Positions 28,562 through 39,840 are shown, counted from the first letter of the stretch. The stretch is DNA of 64,000 bases from Drosophila persimilis (GCF_003286085.1 NW_020825594.1:31317-95316); one strand, 5' to 3'. Translations and numbers: made by a program. Notes: generated by a model not told the origin, from the letters alone.

Positions 28562-31500
28562 TTCCGATGGGTTGCTGATCTTCATCATAGGCACGAAATT
28601 GGACCACAAGACCAAGGAGAAATGGGAGGAGAGCTTGCCGACGTCAGGATTGCCCAGGTGGTCAAGCATGGCCTCATTCTTGGAAGCAAGATGTCGGATG
28701 CTGGAAAATTTGGGATCGGCTATGGTAACAATTCCTAGCCAGCAGGTGGGAGAAAGTAAACCTAGCACCCTAATCACCTCCATTAACGATCATACTAGCT
28801 CAACATGCAAGTATTGCAAATCTTCCGATCACTACATATCCCGATGCCAGGCATTTCTAGATCTCCCTGTCTTTTCTCGATACAAGGAGGTGAAGAAGCG
28901 CCATTTGTGTCTAAACTGCCTCAACAAAGGCCATTCATTGCAACGCTGCAATTCAGGGGCATGTAGAAATTGCCAAGCCAAGCATCACACTCTGCTCCAC
29001 ATGCCGTCGGGCGCTGACGCTGAGTTGCCGTCGCCGAGCACGGAACCGACCCAGCATGATCCTGCAAGTGCCCTAGTTGCAAGCAAATATACCAGCCCTC
29101 CCCCCTCGAGTCAGAAATCTCTGCCCAGCCAAAACGTGCTGCTAGCTACCGCAATCGTATATGTCAGGGGCCGTTTTGGATCGCTTATTCCATGTCGTGC
29201 CATTTTAGATTCCGCTTCTCAGGTTAACTTTATAACATCGAGACTCGCCAATCAGCTGCAGTTAGATCCTCACCCGTCTCACGTTCAAATCGCCGGTATT
29301 GGAGAGTCAATTCTACCATCCAGCAAGGCTGTAGACATCGTCCTGCAATCTCAAGACAAAAGCTATCACGGTTTCCTCTCTGCAATTATCACTGCCTCAA
29401 TCACAGGAATGCAGCCTAACTTCGGCCTAGACGCAAAGGATTGGCCAATGCCAAATAATCTAAAACTGGCTGATCCTAATTTCGCCAAGCCCCAGCGTGT
29501 CGATCTGTTGATAGGTGCTGGTCTGTTCTTCGAATTAATGTGCGTTGGACAGATTCGACTGTCAGACCAATTGCCAACATTGCAGAAGACGAAACTTGGC
29601 TGGATTGTGTCAGGAAGTATTAAAAACTCTGAGAAAGCCCGTGCGGCGATAGCAGCCGTTGAAGATCCCCCTGTCATCTCCGCTTGCGAGACTAATTTGT
29701 GCGATATTGTAAGGCGTTTTTGGGAAGTCGATGGAGATTATTCGCCCTCATCAATTTCGGAGGAAGATGTTCATTGCGAACAGCATTTCGTCACAAACTG
29801 CATTCGCCTAGATTCCGGAGCTTACTCCGTGCGTTTGCCAACCAAATTCAGTCTAGAGGAATTAGGAGAATCGTATCAGCAGGCGCTACGTAGATTTCTC
29901 AATTTGGAGAGGAAGCTAGCAAAAAATTCACAGCTTAAGGAAAAATATATGGAGTTTCTCCAGGAGTATCGTGATTTAGGACACATGTCGCCAGCTTCGC
30001 GGCAGTCAGACCTCCCGCAGTACTTCTTGCCTCACCATTGCGTCCACAAGCAGGATAGTACAACCACCAAATTACGCGTAGTGTTCGATGGATCTGCCAA
30101 AACAGCGTCTGGAGTATCACTGAATGATGCGCTAATGGCTGGACCCACCATCCAACCTACAATTTTGATAACTCTGCTTCGTTTCCGCTTTTTTAAAGTC
30201 GCCTTGTGTGGCGATATCTGCAAAATGTACCGCTGTGTACGCGTTTCCCATCCCGATACGCACGTGCAGTGCATCCTATGGCGCAATGACCCGAAGGAGG
30301 AGATTCAGGTGTTCAAGTTGGAGACTGTTACTTACGGAACCAAACCTGCCGCTTTCTTAGCAATTCGTGCTATGCATCAATTGGCAAATGATGAAGAATT
30401 GCGTTTTCCGCTTGGCGCTGATGTTGTTCGAAGAGATTTCTATGTCGATGATCTCATATCTGGAGGGGACAGCATTGATTCTGTCATCAAGATTCGTCAG
30501 CAGGTAAAGGAGCTACTTTCGAAAGGATGTTTTCCCATACGTAAATGGTGTTCCAATGAACCCGCTGCTTTGGAAGGCGTATCGGAGGCGGATCGCGAAA
30601 AGTTCCTTACCTTTCATGACGGAACTGAAGTAACCAAGGCGCTTGGTCTAGTTTGGGATCCCACCACGGACAATCTTCTGTTTAGCTTCGCTCACGTCGG
30701 AACCGCTGCAGGCCCAATATCGAAGCGTTCGGTCCTGTCTACACTAGCTAGGTTCTACGATCCTCTAGGGCTCATCTCTCCCATCATCACAAAAGCTAAA
30801 ATATTTATGCAGTCGCTATGGAACGAAAGCCTAAAGTTGAATTGGGACGAAAGCCTGCCCCAGGATCTACATACGACTTGGATTGAGCTGACTTCGCAGT
30901 TGTCGATGGTTGAAAACTTTAAGTTTCCACGTTACGTGCTTCGGCAGCAAGCCAAATTAGAAATGCACGCGTTTTGTGATGCGAGCCAAGCAGCATATGG
31001 CGCCTGTGTATACATGCGTTCGGAAGCTCTTGGCATTGTGCAAAGTCATCTCTTATGCTCTAAATCCAGAGTCGCGCCCTTGAAAAGTATGACTATCCCC
31101 AAGCTTGAGCTATCCGCTGCCCTCGTATTTGCCGAACTAGTGTCCACCATAGTTAAGGGATTATCAGCTCCATGCCAAATACATTGCTGGTCGGATTCGT
31201 CCATAGCCCTTGCCTGGATTCGAGAATCACCATTGAATTTTAATATATTTGTTTCTAATCGAGTTCAGCGGATTCAGGAGCTCACCGCTGGAATGACTTG
31301 GCATCACGTGCCCACAAATTTGAATCCTGCCGAAATCATATCACGTGGATCCACGCCCGCTGAACTAATGGATAGCAGCCTTTGGATCTCTGGACCACCA
31401 TTCTTACGTCTTGCGAGCTCGGAGTGGCCTGCAGGCTTGCAATTGCCAACCGATGTACCAGAACGTCGTCATGCAGCATTGGTTGTTTCAAATGAAAGGG

Positions 31501-33014
31501 ATGTATCGTACGATTGCAAATTTCAAAACTCATTCGGATCCATGCAGCGCGTCTTTGCTTACATATATCGATTCTACATTCTCAAGGACAAAGGCATAGC
31601 GCGGTCGAATGGTCAACTTACCGTAATCGACATCAAAAATGGTACGCATTTGCTCATAAGGGCAATACAGCAGCAACAATTTTCGGAAGAGATAAGGGCC
31701 CTCACCAGCAAACAGGCCCTACCGTCAAAAAGCACGATGGCCTCACTGAATCCATTTCTGGATAGCTTTGGATTGCTGCGGGTTGGAGGCCGCCTCCAAA
31801 ATGCCGAATTGGACTACGACGCGAAGCACCCGATCCTGCTTCCTAAGGGACATCCTGTCACTGTCTCTATTATTATCTTCTTTCACGAAAGGTTTCTCCA
31901 CGCAGGAGCTCAAGGATTGCTCGGACTGCTTCGGCAAAAATTCTGGCCTATTGGTGGACGCAAATATGTTGCGGGAATCATTCGCAAATGTGTTAGATGT
32001 TTTCGTTTGAAGCCAGTGCTGAGGGAACATATCATGGGAAACTTGCCTGCGGATCGCGTAAGGACTAATCCAGCATTCCACACAACGGGCGTTGATTTTT
32101 GCGGACCCTTTTATCACAAGTCGGAAGTCAGAAGCAGGCCTCCTATCAAATGTTACATCGCTGTTTTCGTATGCTTTAGCACCAAAGCAACTCATTTGGA
32201 AGTCGTTCGGGATCTATCTACAGAATCCATTCTGGCAGCATTAAGGCGTTTTATAAGTCTACGTCCCAAACCTCGAATCATTTGGTCAGACAACGCAACA
32301 AATTTTGTAGGAGCAAAAAATTAGCTTTTGGAGCTTCGTCAAATGTTCCTCAGCGATCCTCATACGTCGGCTGTGTCACATCTCTGCGTTTCTAGTGGAA
32401 TCGATTGGAAATTCATCCCCCCTCGCTCACCACATTTTGGGGGTTTGTGGGAGGCGGCTGTTAAAGCAGCTAAATATCATTTTCATCGCATCGTCGGGAC
32501 CTACATTTTTACTCTTGATGAAATTCAGACCTTGGCTTGTGAAATCTCTGCTTTGTTAAATTCCCGTCCGCTTTATGCAATTACAGAAAGTCCCGATGAC
32601 ATAGATGTGCTCACGCCAAACCACTTTCTCAATGGAGGCCCGAAAGCTGCATTCGACGAGCCAGATGTGTCGCATCTCCGGGTCAACCTACTTAGTCGAT
32701 GGCAGCGGCTGTGTCAAATGAAGCAGGCGTTTTGGAGAAAATGGAGCACGGCGTATCTTTCGATTCTTCAGGAGCGGAGCAAGTGGCGGTCATCGTCTCC
32801 AAACATCAAGCTAGGAGCGCTAGTCATGATGAAAGAGGAAACGCTGCCACCATTAAGGTGGCCGCTTGGCCGCATTGAGAGCGTCATCCCAGGAAAAGAT
32901 GGAACCATCAGGGTAGTCGTCATCCGCACTCAAAGAGGCCTTTTCAAGAGGGCCGTTGGAAAAATAGCGGTTCGGTATGCGAAACCCTGTTTTTTTTATC
33001 CGCTTTCTGTTTAA
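28562..33014 (+). pseudogene. BEL/Pao Gag-Pol, N-terminal deletion and one stop
   Basis: The frame is open from inside the LTR (28422) to 32324 and resumes in the same frame after a TAG at 32322-32324, ending at 33014. Only the end of the Gag domain remains (LDHKTKEKWEE). Then follow zinc knuckles (CKYCKSSDHYISRC near 28806, CLNCLNKGHSLQRC), an aspartic protease (ILDSASQVNFI near 29203; the usual Gly after Asp-Ser is Ala), an RT with FYVDDLISGG near 30439, RNase H (FCDASQAAYG near 30972), and an integrase with GVDFCGPF (32089), SDNATNFVG (32287) and, beyond the stop, GGLWEAAVKAAK (32440). One nonsense codon lies between the second Asp and the Glu of the integrase. Apart from this the pol is remarkably well preserved. 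Confidence 0.9.
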
Positions 33015-34251
33015 CTACGTTCTTTTGATACGGCAAAAATTTGCAACAGCCAATTAAATCCGGCATAAACAAAAAGTGAATTCCTGTCCATGGGCTAAGT
33101 CGACTTTGAACAAATGAGTAGTGTATTAATACCGATTATTTTTACAGTTTTTGATTTTGGTTGCTACGCATTCATCTCATCATCTATGCAGATAATCATC
33201 ACAATCACACACATCATCATTCTCCTCCACCCATCAAATCATCTCATCCAACACACAACGAAAGATCTTTTTGCGTGGGAGTCAAAGCTATTAATCGTAT
33301 CGTAAGTGATTATCCTGAACCAGTTTTCGGATGGCCAGGGCGTTTCCAACCAGTGTTTTTGTTCAAAACGAGCAACACAAGGAGACGGAAAAATTACGGT
33401 TCTATAGAAAAGGTGAGAAACCAGGAATTTCTCTCTCTGCAAAGAAAAAAAAAACAAATTATGACATAACCTTTCCTTAAAACAATCAGATCACTTTTCC
33501 TCAAGGGCAGGAAAACCCTAGAAAAGTGGCTAGGCTCCCCGACGCAACATTCTTTGGCAGACCAGCAGCCGCAGCAACGCGAATTTTGCGCAGTCTGGGT
33601 CTGTTTGATTGTCAGGAGCGGGTGAGCGGGGTCAACGACCGGAGCAGAACGTCGGGAGAAAGAAACTCTGGAGGCAAAAAAGAAAGAAAGCAAAGCACAG
33701 GCGAGGGCATGCCGGCAGAATTTTGCTACTTCAGTTCGATCTCGGAAGTGTAGTGCAGTTTGGGTTTAACGAAACGTTAAAATCTGTTAAAGTTAAAATA
33801 TCGAAAACCAAAAACAAATTCAAGATCACAAACACATTCACAACCGGACCAAAAAAAGAACAAGTGAAAATTAACTGTAACATGCAAACTGTGTGCAAGA
33901 AGATCCGAAATGACTTGTGAAACAACCAAAACAACAATGTAACACGACACAAAGAATCTATTGAGGAAAACACCAAATTTAAACCCAAAAACATCTAACT
34001 ACAACCGATTTTCGAGAAGGCCTTCGTCGAGTATCTGGGTGAGTCTCAACAAACAAAACCAAGAAAGAGGAAAAATTAAATAAAAGAACTATGTAAAATC
34101 AATTGAAACACAGCACGATCGTCGAAGCGACATACCCTTCTTTGCAAGATAGAGTGTGCGCTTGAGCGACGTGTAAACGAAGAATAGTGTGGAGAGAGAG
34201 AACGATGCAAGCAGCAAAGCCCGTACTCCGATTCTTACGGTGTTTGTTTTA
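33015..34251. other. Unassigned sequence; possible transcript leader
   Basis: The first 100-200 bases may be the end of the BEL element. No gene is supported. A CAT/CATC-rich tract lies near 33175-33245. Between 33726 and 34036 the sequence is A-rich with AAAACC/AACAAA words, typical of Drosophila 5' leaders. It starts near a TCAGTTCG initiator-like motif (33730) and ends in a good splice donor (CTGGGTGAGTC, 34035). It could be the first exon of a displaced gene or the leader of an LTR element. This is inference only. Confidence 0.35.
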
Positions 34252-34988
34252 TTATACCCGATACTCAAAACGAGGGGGAACGTTGTGAGTTGCTGCGGAC
34301 ACTGCAACTATACAGTTATACCCGATACTATGTCAGTATGGCTCTCCTCCGGCAGACGGCGCTAATATTAAACGACACGACAAAGAGTGCGTGCGAAAGA
34401 GACAGAAAATCAATCTGAGCGTGACGTCGGGCGCTGCGTAGCCACTGCAAATTGATTTGTTCCTTATGGCTACAAAAATTATCTGATCTGATCCAGATTC
34501 TGCATTCTAAAAGATAAGGTCATTCTCTACGATTCTGCGTTTTTGGTTTTCTCGTATCTTTAAAATTGTGGATGCCACAGATTTTCGTCCTTTGTGGGGG
34601 CGGAAGGGGGTGAGGCGAAATTTTGAGATATACGTTTTATAGTGAGATCTAACAGAAGTGCGGATACCAAATTTGGTTACTCTAGCGTTAATAGTCTCTG
34701 AGATTTGTGAATATCCCCAGATTTTCGTCCTTTGCGGGGGCGGAAGGGAGTGTGGCGAAATTTTGAAAGAAACTCGTCTCGGTCCGATATCTTAGGAGTG
34801 TGGACGGACGGACGGACAGACGGACGGACGGACAGACAGACATGGCTCAATCGACTCGGCTATTGATGCTGATCAAGAATATATATACTTTATGGGGTCG
34901 GAAACGATTCCTTCTTGACGTTACAGACATCCAGTTTTACCACAAATCTAATATACCCCAATACTCATTTTGAGTATCGGGTATAAAA
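34252..34988 (+). mobile_element. HINE copy d with a 19-bp inverted stub in front
   Basis: The copy proper runs from CGAGGGGG at 34271 to GTATAAAA at 34988 and has one internal module pair and the microsatellite near 34801-34835. Directly in front, 34252-34270 (TTATACCCGATACTCAAAA) is the complement of the normal 3' terminus, a remnant of an inverted copy joined head to head. Confidence 0.87.
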
Positions 34989-35234
34989 AGAAGCCAGCAG
35001 CAACTGCAAGAGCACACAAGCCAGACAGTTAAACAGGTACAACAACAGCAACGACCCCTGCAGCAACTACGCCAATACAACCGCCAGCCTCAGTCACCCC
35101 CCCACATGCCCACATGCACAAGGTGCCCCCTCCCTGTCTACAGCCAATGGTGCTGCCCCCCAGCGTACTGCGCACATTCCACCGGTAGTGCTACCAGCGA
35201 TTCCGGCGATCATGCAGGTCCTGGAGAAACTGCT
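34989..35234 (+). pseudogene. Jockey-like gag fragment, cassette copy B (5' part only)
   Basis: It begins with the same AGAAGCCAGCAGCAACTGC leader directly after a HINE end as copies A and C, and follows them for about 245 bp (Gln- and Pro-rich part) up to GGAGAAACTGCT. It then switches to sequence assigned to the 3' end of the acyltransferase gene. The zinc-knuckle region is missing. Confidence 0.8.
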
Positions 35235-36040
35235 GACATGATAATTATAGTACGAGAACGAAGAATACAATAAGCATAGACAATGGAATAGATTACTTGG
35301 AAGAGTACAATTTTTTATTAGTTGAATTTGTGAGTAAAGCGCTTGTCGAATAGTTATTTGTAAGAGCTAATCATCTCAAGTAGTTTCAAAGTCTTAACTT
35401 AATAGCAAACTTAAACATGTCTGGTCGGCGAAAAGTCATTGAATACAAGAAAACCATACTGGATCTAAATAAGGGAAAGACAAAACACGACTATTACGGA
35501 AGTGTTCGGCAAACTCGACTCCCAGCGGGCGGAGCCTTTTTAAACGCTGGTAATCTTGCAGGACATCTCCGTCTTTCAGTTGTGCGGCACTGACAAGTAC
35601 CAGTCCGCAGACAAGTAGACTGCTTAAAACGTTCACCATGCTAATACTTCTTCGATTGAAGGCATTGCACCTTTTCACTGTGATTTTATAGGAATGTTTT
35701 GAGGGAAATCTGGCGATAACATTATCAGTGTGTCAGCTCTCGAGTCGAGTATATCAGCCAAAATGCTTAATTCAGTCAAACATCACCGATAAGGAGCAAT
35801 CCGTCTAAATTCTAAGTAGTCATAAGATCATTTATTTATAATCTTTCCCAGGTAATCGTTTTACTTATTGACTTTTGATGGATTAAATTTGGATTTAATA
35901 TGAGTGAGTAAGAAATAAACCGAGAAAACAAAAGTTTAGCTAAACATGGATGTAGACAATTTGTTCTATAATTCTGATCATTGCGTGAAAAGATGATAGC
36001 CGGGGTGCAATTATTACCATTAGTGGTGGCAGATCCTTTC
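35235..36040 (-). pseudogene. NRF-6-like acyltransferase, cassette copy B: first exon and putative last exon
   Basis: On the minus strand the promoter-proximal sequence (36040-35660) and first exon (from ATG at about 35641; signal peptide LLVCGLVLVSAA) match copy C closely and keep an ATG start, which copy C has lost. After about 60 codons (FAEHFRNS) the sequence changes to a stretch with an acceptor-like TTATTTAG at about 35451, a short open exon-like piece ending in TAA near 35415, and an AATAAA-type signal near 35315. I read this as the last exon and 3' UTR of the same gene, with the middle exons deleted. The last-exon reading is inference. No functional enzyme can come from it. Confidence 0.65.
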
Positions 36041-36540
36041 TGAGATTCAGCAATCTGATAGATATGCTCATTATCTATGATTATGCGTTTTTAGTTTTCT
36101 CAAATCTGCAATATTGTGGATGCAACTGATTTTCGTCCTTTGTGGGGGCGGAAGGGGGTGGGGTGAAATTTTGAGATATACGTTTGGTAGCGAGATCTAA
36201 CAGGAGTACGGATACCAAATTTGGTTACTCTAGCGTTAATAGTCTTTGAGATTTGTGAATATCCCCAGATTTTTGTCTTTTGCGGGGGCGGAATGGAGTG
36301 TGGCGAAATTTTGAAACAAACTCGTCTCGGTCCGATATCTTAGGAGTGTGGACGGACGGATAGACGGACAGACGGACGGACGGACAGACAGACATGGTTC
36401 AATCGACTCGGCTATTGATGCTGATCAAGAATATATATACTTTATGGGTTCGGAAACGATTCCTTCTGGACGTTACACACATCCAGTTTTACCACAAATC
36501 TAATATACCCCAATACTCATTTTAAGTATCGGGTATAAAA
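36041..36540 (+). mobile_element. HINE copy e, 5'-truncated
   Basis: It starts inside the element (GAGATTCAGCAATCTGATAG) right at the join with acyltransferase upstream sequence and continues through the module pair, a long GACG/GACA tract (36352-36395) and the 3' hairpin to GTATAAAA at 36540. The 5' terminus is missing. Confidence 0.88.
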
Positions 36541-37913
36541 AGAAGCCAGCAGCAACTGCAAGAGCACACAAGCCAGACAGTTAAACAGGTACAACAACAG
36601 CAACGACCCCTGCAGCAACTACGCCAATACAACCGCCAGCCTCAGTCACCCCCCCACATGCACAAGGTGCCCCCTCCCTGTCTACAGCCAATGGTGCTGC
36701 CCCCCAGCGTACTGCACACATTCCACCGGTAGTGCTACCAGCGATTCCGGCGATCATGCCGGTCCTGCAAAAAGATCCAAGGGTGGGATGGTTCAGCACA
36801 AGGGTGGTAGGCAGGGAGGGCCTAAAAATACAGGCACGGGATAGGGCCACCCGGGATGGAATAGTGGAGATCCTGGGAGATGAGGAGGAGGGCCTCTATA
36901 CTCATCAGAGTAAGGACTATAGAGGGCTCCGCATCGTCGTCCGGGGTCTCCACTGCACTACCCCGACGGCCTGGCTGAACAAAGCTATGCTTGAGGCGGG
37001 ATTCACTGTGACCTTCAGTAGAGTCCTGCCCAGCAGATACGAGAAACAGCAAAACTATAATCTGTTTGAGGCGGAGATTGCCCCTCAAGCAGATCGAGGG
37101 GAGCTGGGGGTGCTGGCCCTTAAGCGGCTGGGCAGCCACCTGGTGTCGGTGGAGAGGCTGGCCAAGACGAAGCTCCCGGTCCAGTGCCACCGATGCCAGG
37201 CATTTGGCCATACGCGCGCCTGCTGCAGACGAGCCTTTGTTTGTATGAGGTGCGCGGGAAGTCACCCCTCTACGGCATCACCAAAGCCAAAAAATACACC
37301 TGCAAGGTGTGCAAACTGCCAAGGCTCCCACATAAGTGCATACAAGGGCTGCCAAGCCTACAAGGTGGCAAGGGGTAGGCTCCTGGAGCATCGAGCCGCA
37401 ATGCAAGAGTCGAGGCGGACACGCCAGAAGCAGCAGCAGACACAAAAGCAGCCAAGTCAATGGAGGCAACCACCACAGCAACGACCAGTCACTCGACAGC
37501 AGCCACAGCAACGACCGATACGGCAGCAACAACAACAGCAGCAGAGGCTAGGGGGGCACAACTATTGGGAGAAGCCCCAACGGCATCCCCAACAGCAGCG
37601 ACAACACAAATGGCAGCAGCAGCATCAGAAACAGGAACAGCAACAGCTGTTCCAGCGTAGCCAGGAACAAAACGGGGAACCCCAGATCCAGGGACAGCAG
37701 CAGCGACCGCCGCTACCTCACTACCCGCCGCAAATAAGGCTGAATGGTAAAAAGCACCCAAATCCGGCGGAGGCGCATCTCATTCGCTTCCAGAAAAGAC
37801 TGGTACTGGAAAGGACAAATGATAAACAGCCACAACACCTGGGGCTGGACCAGCACCAACAACAGCAGAGGGCTGGTTCTGGACGCTGCTGTTCGTACAG
37901 CCCTTTTTCAGCC
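36541..37913 (+). pseudogene. Jockey-like gag, cassette copy C (longest frame)
   Basis: The frame is open from 36732 and reads as gag until about 37913, where it runs into antisense acyltransferase sequence. It contains the conserved block RGLHCTTPTAWLNKAM (about residue 74), three CCHC-type knuckles (CHRCQAFGHTRACC near 37189, CMRCAGSH, CANCQGSHISAYKGC near 37306), then a long Gln/Arg/His-rich tail coded by CAG/CAA repeats, reminiscent of the gag of the telomeric jockey-clade elements. There is no ORF2. Because the last 70 codons are the complement of another gene, the frame as a whole is not a natural gag. It is an orphan gag with unclear family and no evidence of current function. Confidence 0.75.
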
Positions 37914-39300
37914 AGTAATCAGATTCACGTAGACAAGAATGGCCACTGCCAAGATAGGGGTAATACGTATGAAGCGGTGAAGATACATCATTGGCACATT
38001 CAGCTTTCCCTTGGATCTGTTAGAATGTTGGCTATGAGTGTTGGTGGACTTAAAATAGTTCGAATACTTACTTCTCCATTGATCGAAGGACAACCATTGC
38101 AACTAGCAGACCACCAATGAAAAAAAATGAATCCACCGAGAAATATGCGTACAGTATAAAGTTGGAAAATGGCTCTTCAAGCCACTAGAAAATTACAAAC
38201 GCCATAAAAAATGATAAATAATAAAATGACTAGTGGACTGACCAACACTGTGCGTAGGTTATTTATATTCGGATTGCCTGCAGAATATTCGACTCCATGT
38301 CCAAGAACCACACAGAACAGGGACATGCAGCGGATTCCATCAAGACAACTGATCACGTTCGGATTCGATTTGCTGTCGACAATACGGAAGATGGCACGGG
38401 AACTTGACCGTGCCAAGCAAATCTTCACAGTCACAGGGATACTACCTGGTAGGCAAAATACGAGTTAAATCATTTTGTAAATCATTCCGTTCTCTCCGTT
38501 ACTCACTCTGATCCTGGCACAGAAAGTAGTCGTAGAGCGTGCATGGACCCACGATAGTACCCATCAAGCCAAGAAGGACACTGCAATCCATAGTATGAGT
38601 CACAGAACTTGATTATCATACGGTCTAACTTACACTGTGAAAATGGTCATTCCATCCCAAGGTTTCGATTCACTTGTCTGACAGCTGGCCTCGCTGAATT
38701 TTATATTTGTTCTGCTTGAGTTCAACAAATTCTGCATTAACTGCTCCAGAAACGTATCCATATGTGCCGCAGAGCAGGAAGACGGAAAGCAAGATGCGAT
38801 CTTGATCGAAATGGATACGACGGGCACGATTAGAAAACCGTACTTTCCATGTATGCTGTGACTACTGGTGATCTCCTCGCTGATCTCGACACACTCATCG
38901 AAGTTACCCAGATGGTAGGCATTGCCGGACAGCACTCCTGAGGGAATGGAGCCCCAAGCATCGATCACTGCTCACAAAATTCGTCAACTTCAGTTTTCAT
39001 TCACTTGAATATAATTTTCATTATATACTTACTCTTAAGGGCCCATAATTTTCCAGCAGTGAGCGCCTGCATGAACTGCGCTATGTCCGCGAAACACAAC
39101 AGATCCTCCTGACTGGGTATTCGGGGGTGGAATAGATCCAAGTCCGGGAGCGATGCGTTACGGAAGTATTCGGCAAACTTGACTTCTAGTGGGCGGAGCC
39201 TTTTTAAACGCTGGTAATCTTGCAGGACATCTCCGTCTTTCAGTTGTGCGGCACTGACAAGTACCAGTCCGCAGACAAGTAGACTGCTTAAAACGTTCAC
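37914..39300 (-). pseudogene. NRF-6-like membrane acyltransferase gene, six exons, 3'-truncated
   Basis: On the minus strand the exons are about 39300-39033, 38967-38634, 38580-38507, 38445-38243, 38184-38072 and 38016-37914, separated by introns of about 53-65 bp with GT..AG ends. All joins keep the frame. The protein opens with a signal peptide (LLVCGLVLVSAA). An NRF domain follows in exons 1-2 (WALK/MIDAWGS across the join, SGNAYHLGNFDECV, CFPSSCS). A first membrane helix spans the exon 2-3 join. The acyltransferase-3 domain starts in exon 4 (CLDGIRC...VVLGH) and continues in exon 5 (VDSFFFIGGLLVA) and exon 6 (YLHRFIRITPILAV). The start codon is ATA where copy B has ATG, and the 3' half is replaced by gag sequence. 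The family acts in membranes on lipid-type substrates in worms and flies. The substrate here is unknown. Confidence 0.85.
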
Positions 39301-39697
39301 TATGGTAATACTTTTTCGATTGAAGGCATTGCACCTTTTGACTGTGATTTTATATAAATGTTTTGAGGGAAATCTGGCGATAACATTATCAGTGTGTCAG
39401 CTCTCGAGTCGAGTATATCAGCCAAAATGCTTAACTCAGTCGAACATCACCGATAAGGAGCAATCCGTCTAAATTCTAAGTAGTCACAAGATCATTTATT
39501 TATAATCTTTCCCTGGTAATCGTTTTACTTATTGACTTTTGATGGATTAAATTTAATATGAGTGAGTAAGAAAAAAACCGAGAAAACAAAAGTTTAGCTA
39601 AACATGGATGTAGACAATTTGTTCTATAATTCTGATCATTGCGTGAAAAGATGATAGCCGGGGTGCAATTATTACCATGAGTGGTGGCAGATCCTTT
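39301..39697 (-). promoter_or_regulatory. Upstream region of the acyltransferase gene
   Basis: This region is shared with copy B (to 36040) over about 390 bp. On the minus strand a TATATAAAATC box (about 39354-39344) lies about 30 bases before a TTCAATC initiator-like site, some 50 bases before the start codon position. That spacing fits a TATA promoter with a very short leader. The homology between copies ends at 39697. Confidence 0.5.
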
Positions 39698-39796
39698 CTT
39701 TGTTTCAATGTTTTTTCCAATTCTCATGACAAGTAGCAGCAAAATGGTGAGAGCTTGTGAAGAGATTCCGCCTCCCCGCAACAACCAAATTTAAAA

Positions 39797-39840
39797 CGAG
39801 GGGGAACGTTGTGAGTTGCTGCGGACACCGCAACTCTACA
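39797..39840 (+). mobile_element. HINE stub f: 44 bp of the 5' end only
   Basis: It matches the first 44 bp of full copies, from CGAGGGGG through the GAGTTGC/GCAACTC hairpin to CTCTACA, then stops. The flank continues with ACAACAACAAG. The cut falls a few bases after the hairpin. Confidence 0.9.

Larger units (their letters stand above)
28166..33014 (+). mobile_element. Second BEL/Pao retrotransposon, gag-deleted, 3' LTR not found
   Basis: A candidate 5' LTR (28166-28536) is followed by a primer-site-like TTTGGTGACCCCGACGTGAT (28542-28561) and by Gag-Pol sequence to 33014. The first part of gag is missing: sequence from the primer site passes directly into the C-terminal half of Gag. No copy of the LTR is recognisable downstream of 33014, so the 3' end is lost or too diverged. 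It belongs to a different BEL lineage from the element at 5796-12377, as it has YVDD and different LTR and Gag sequences. Confidence 0.88.

Noticed and set aside
36541-38120. Reading the 462-codon frame as a natural gag-acyltransferase fusion protein
   Set aside because: The acyltransferase part is on the opposite strand, so the last 70 or so codons are antisense and meaningless as protein.
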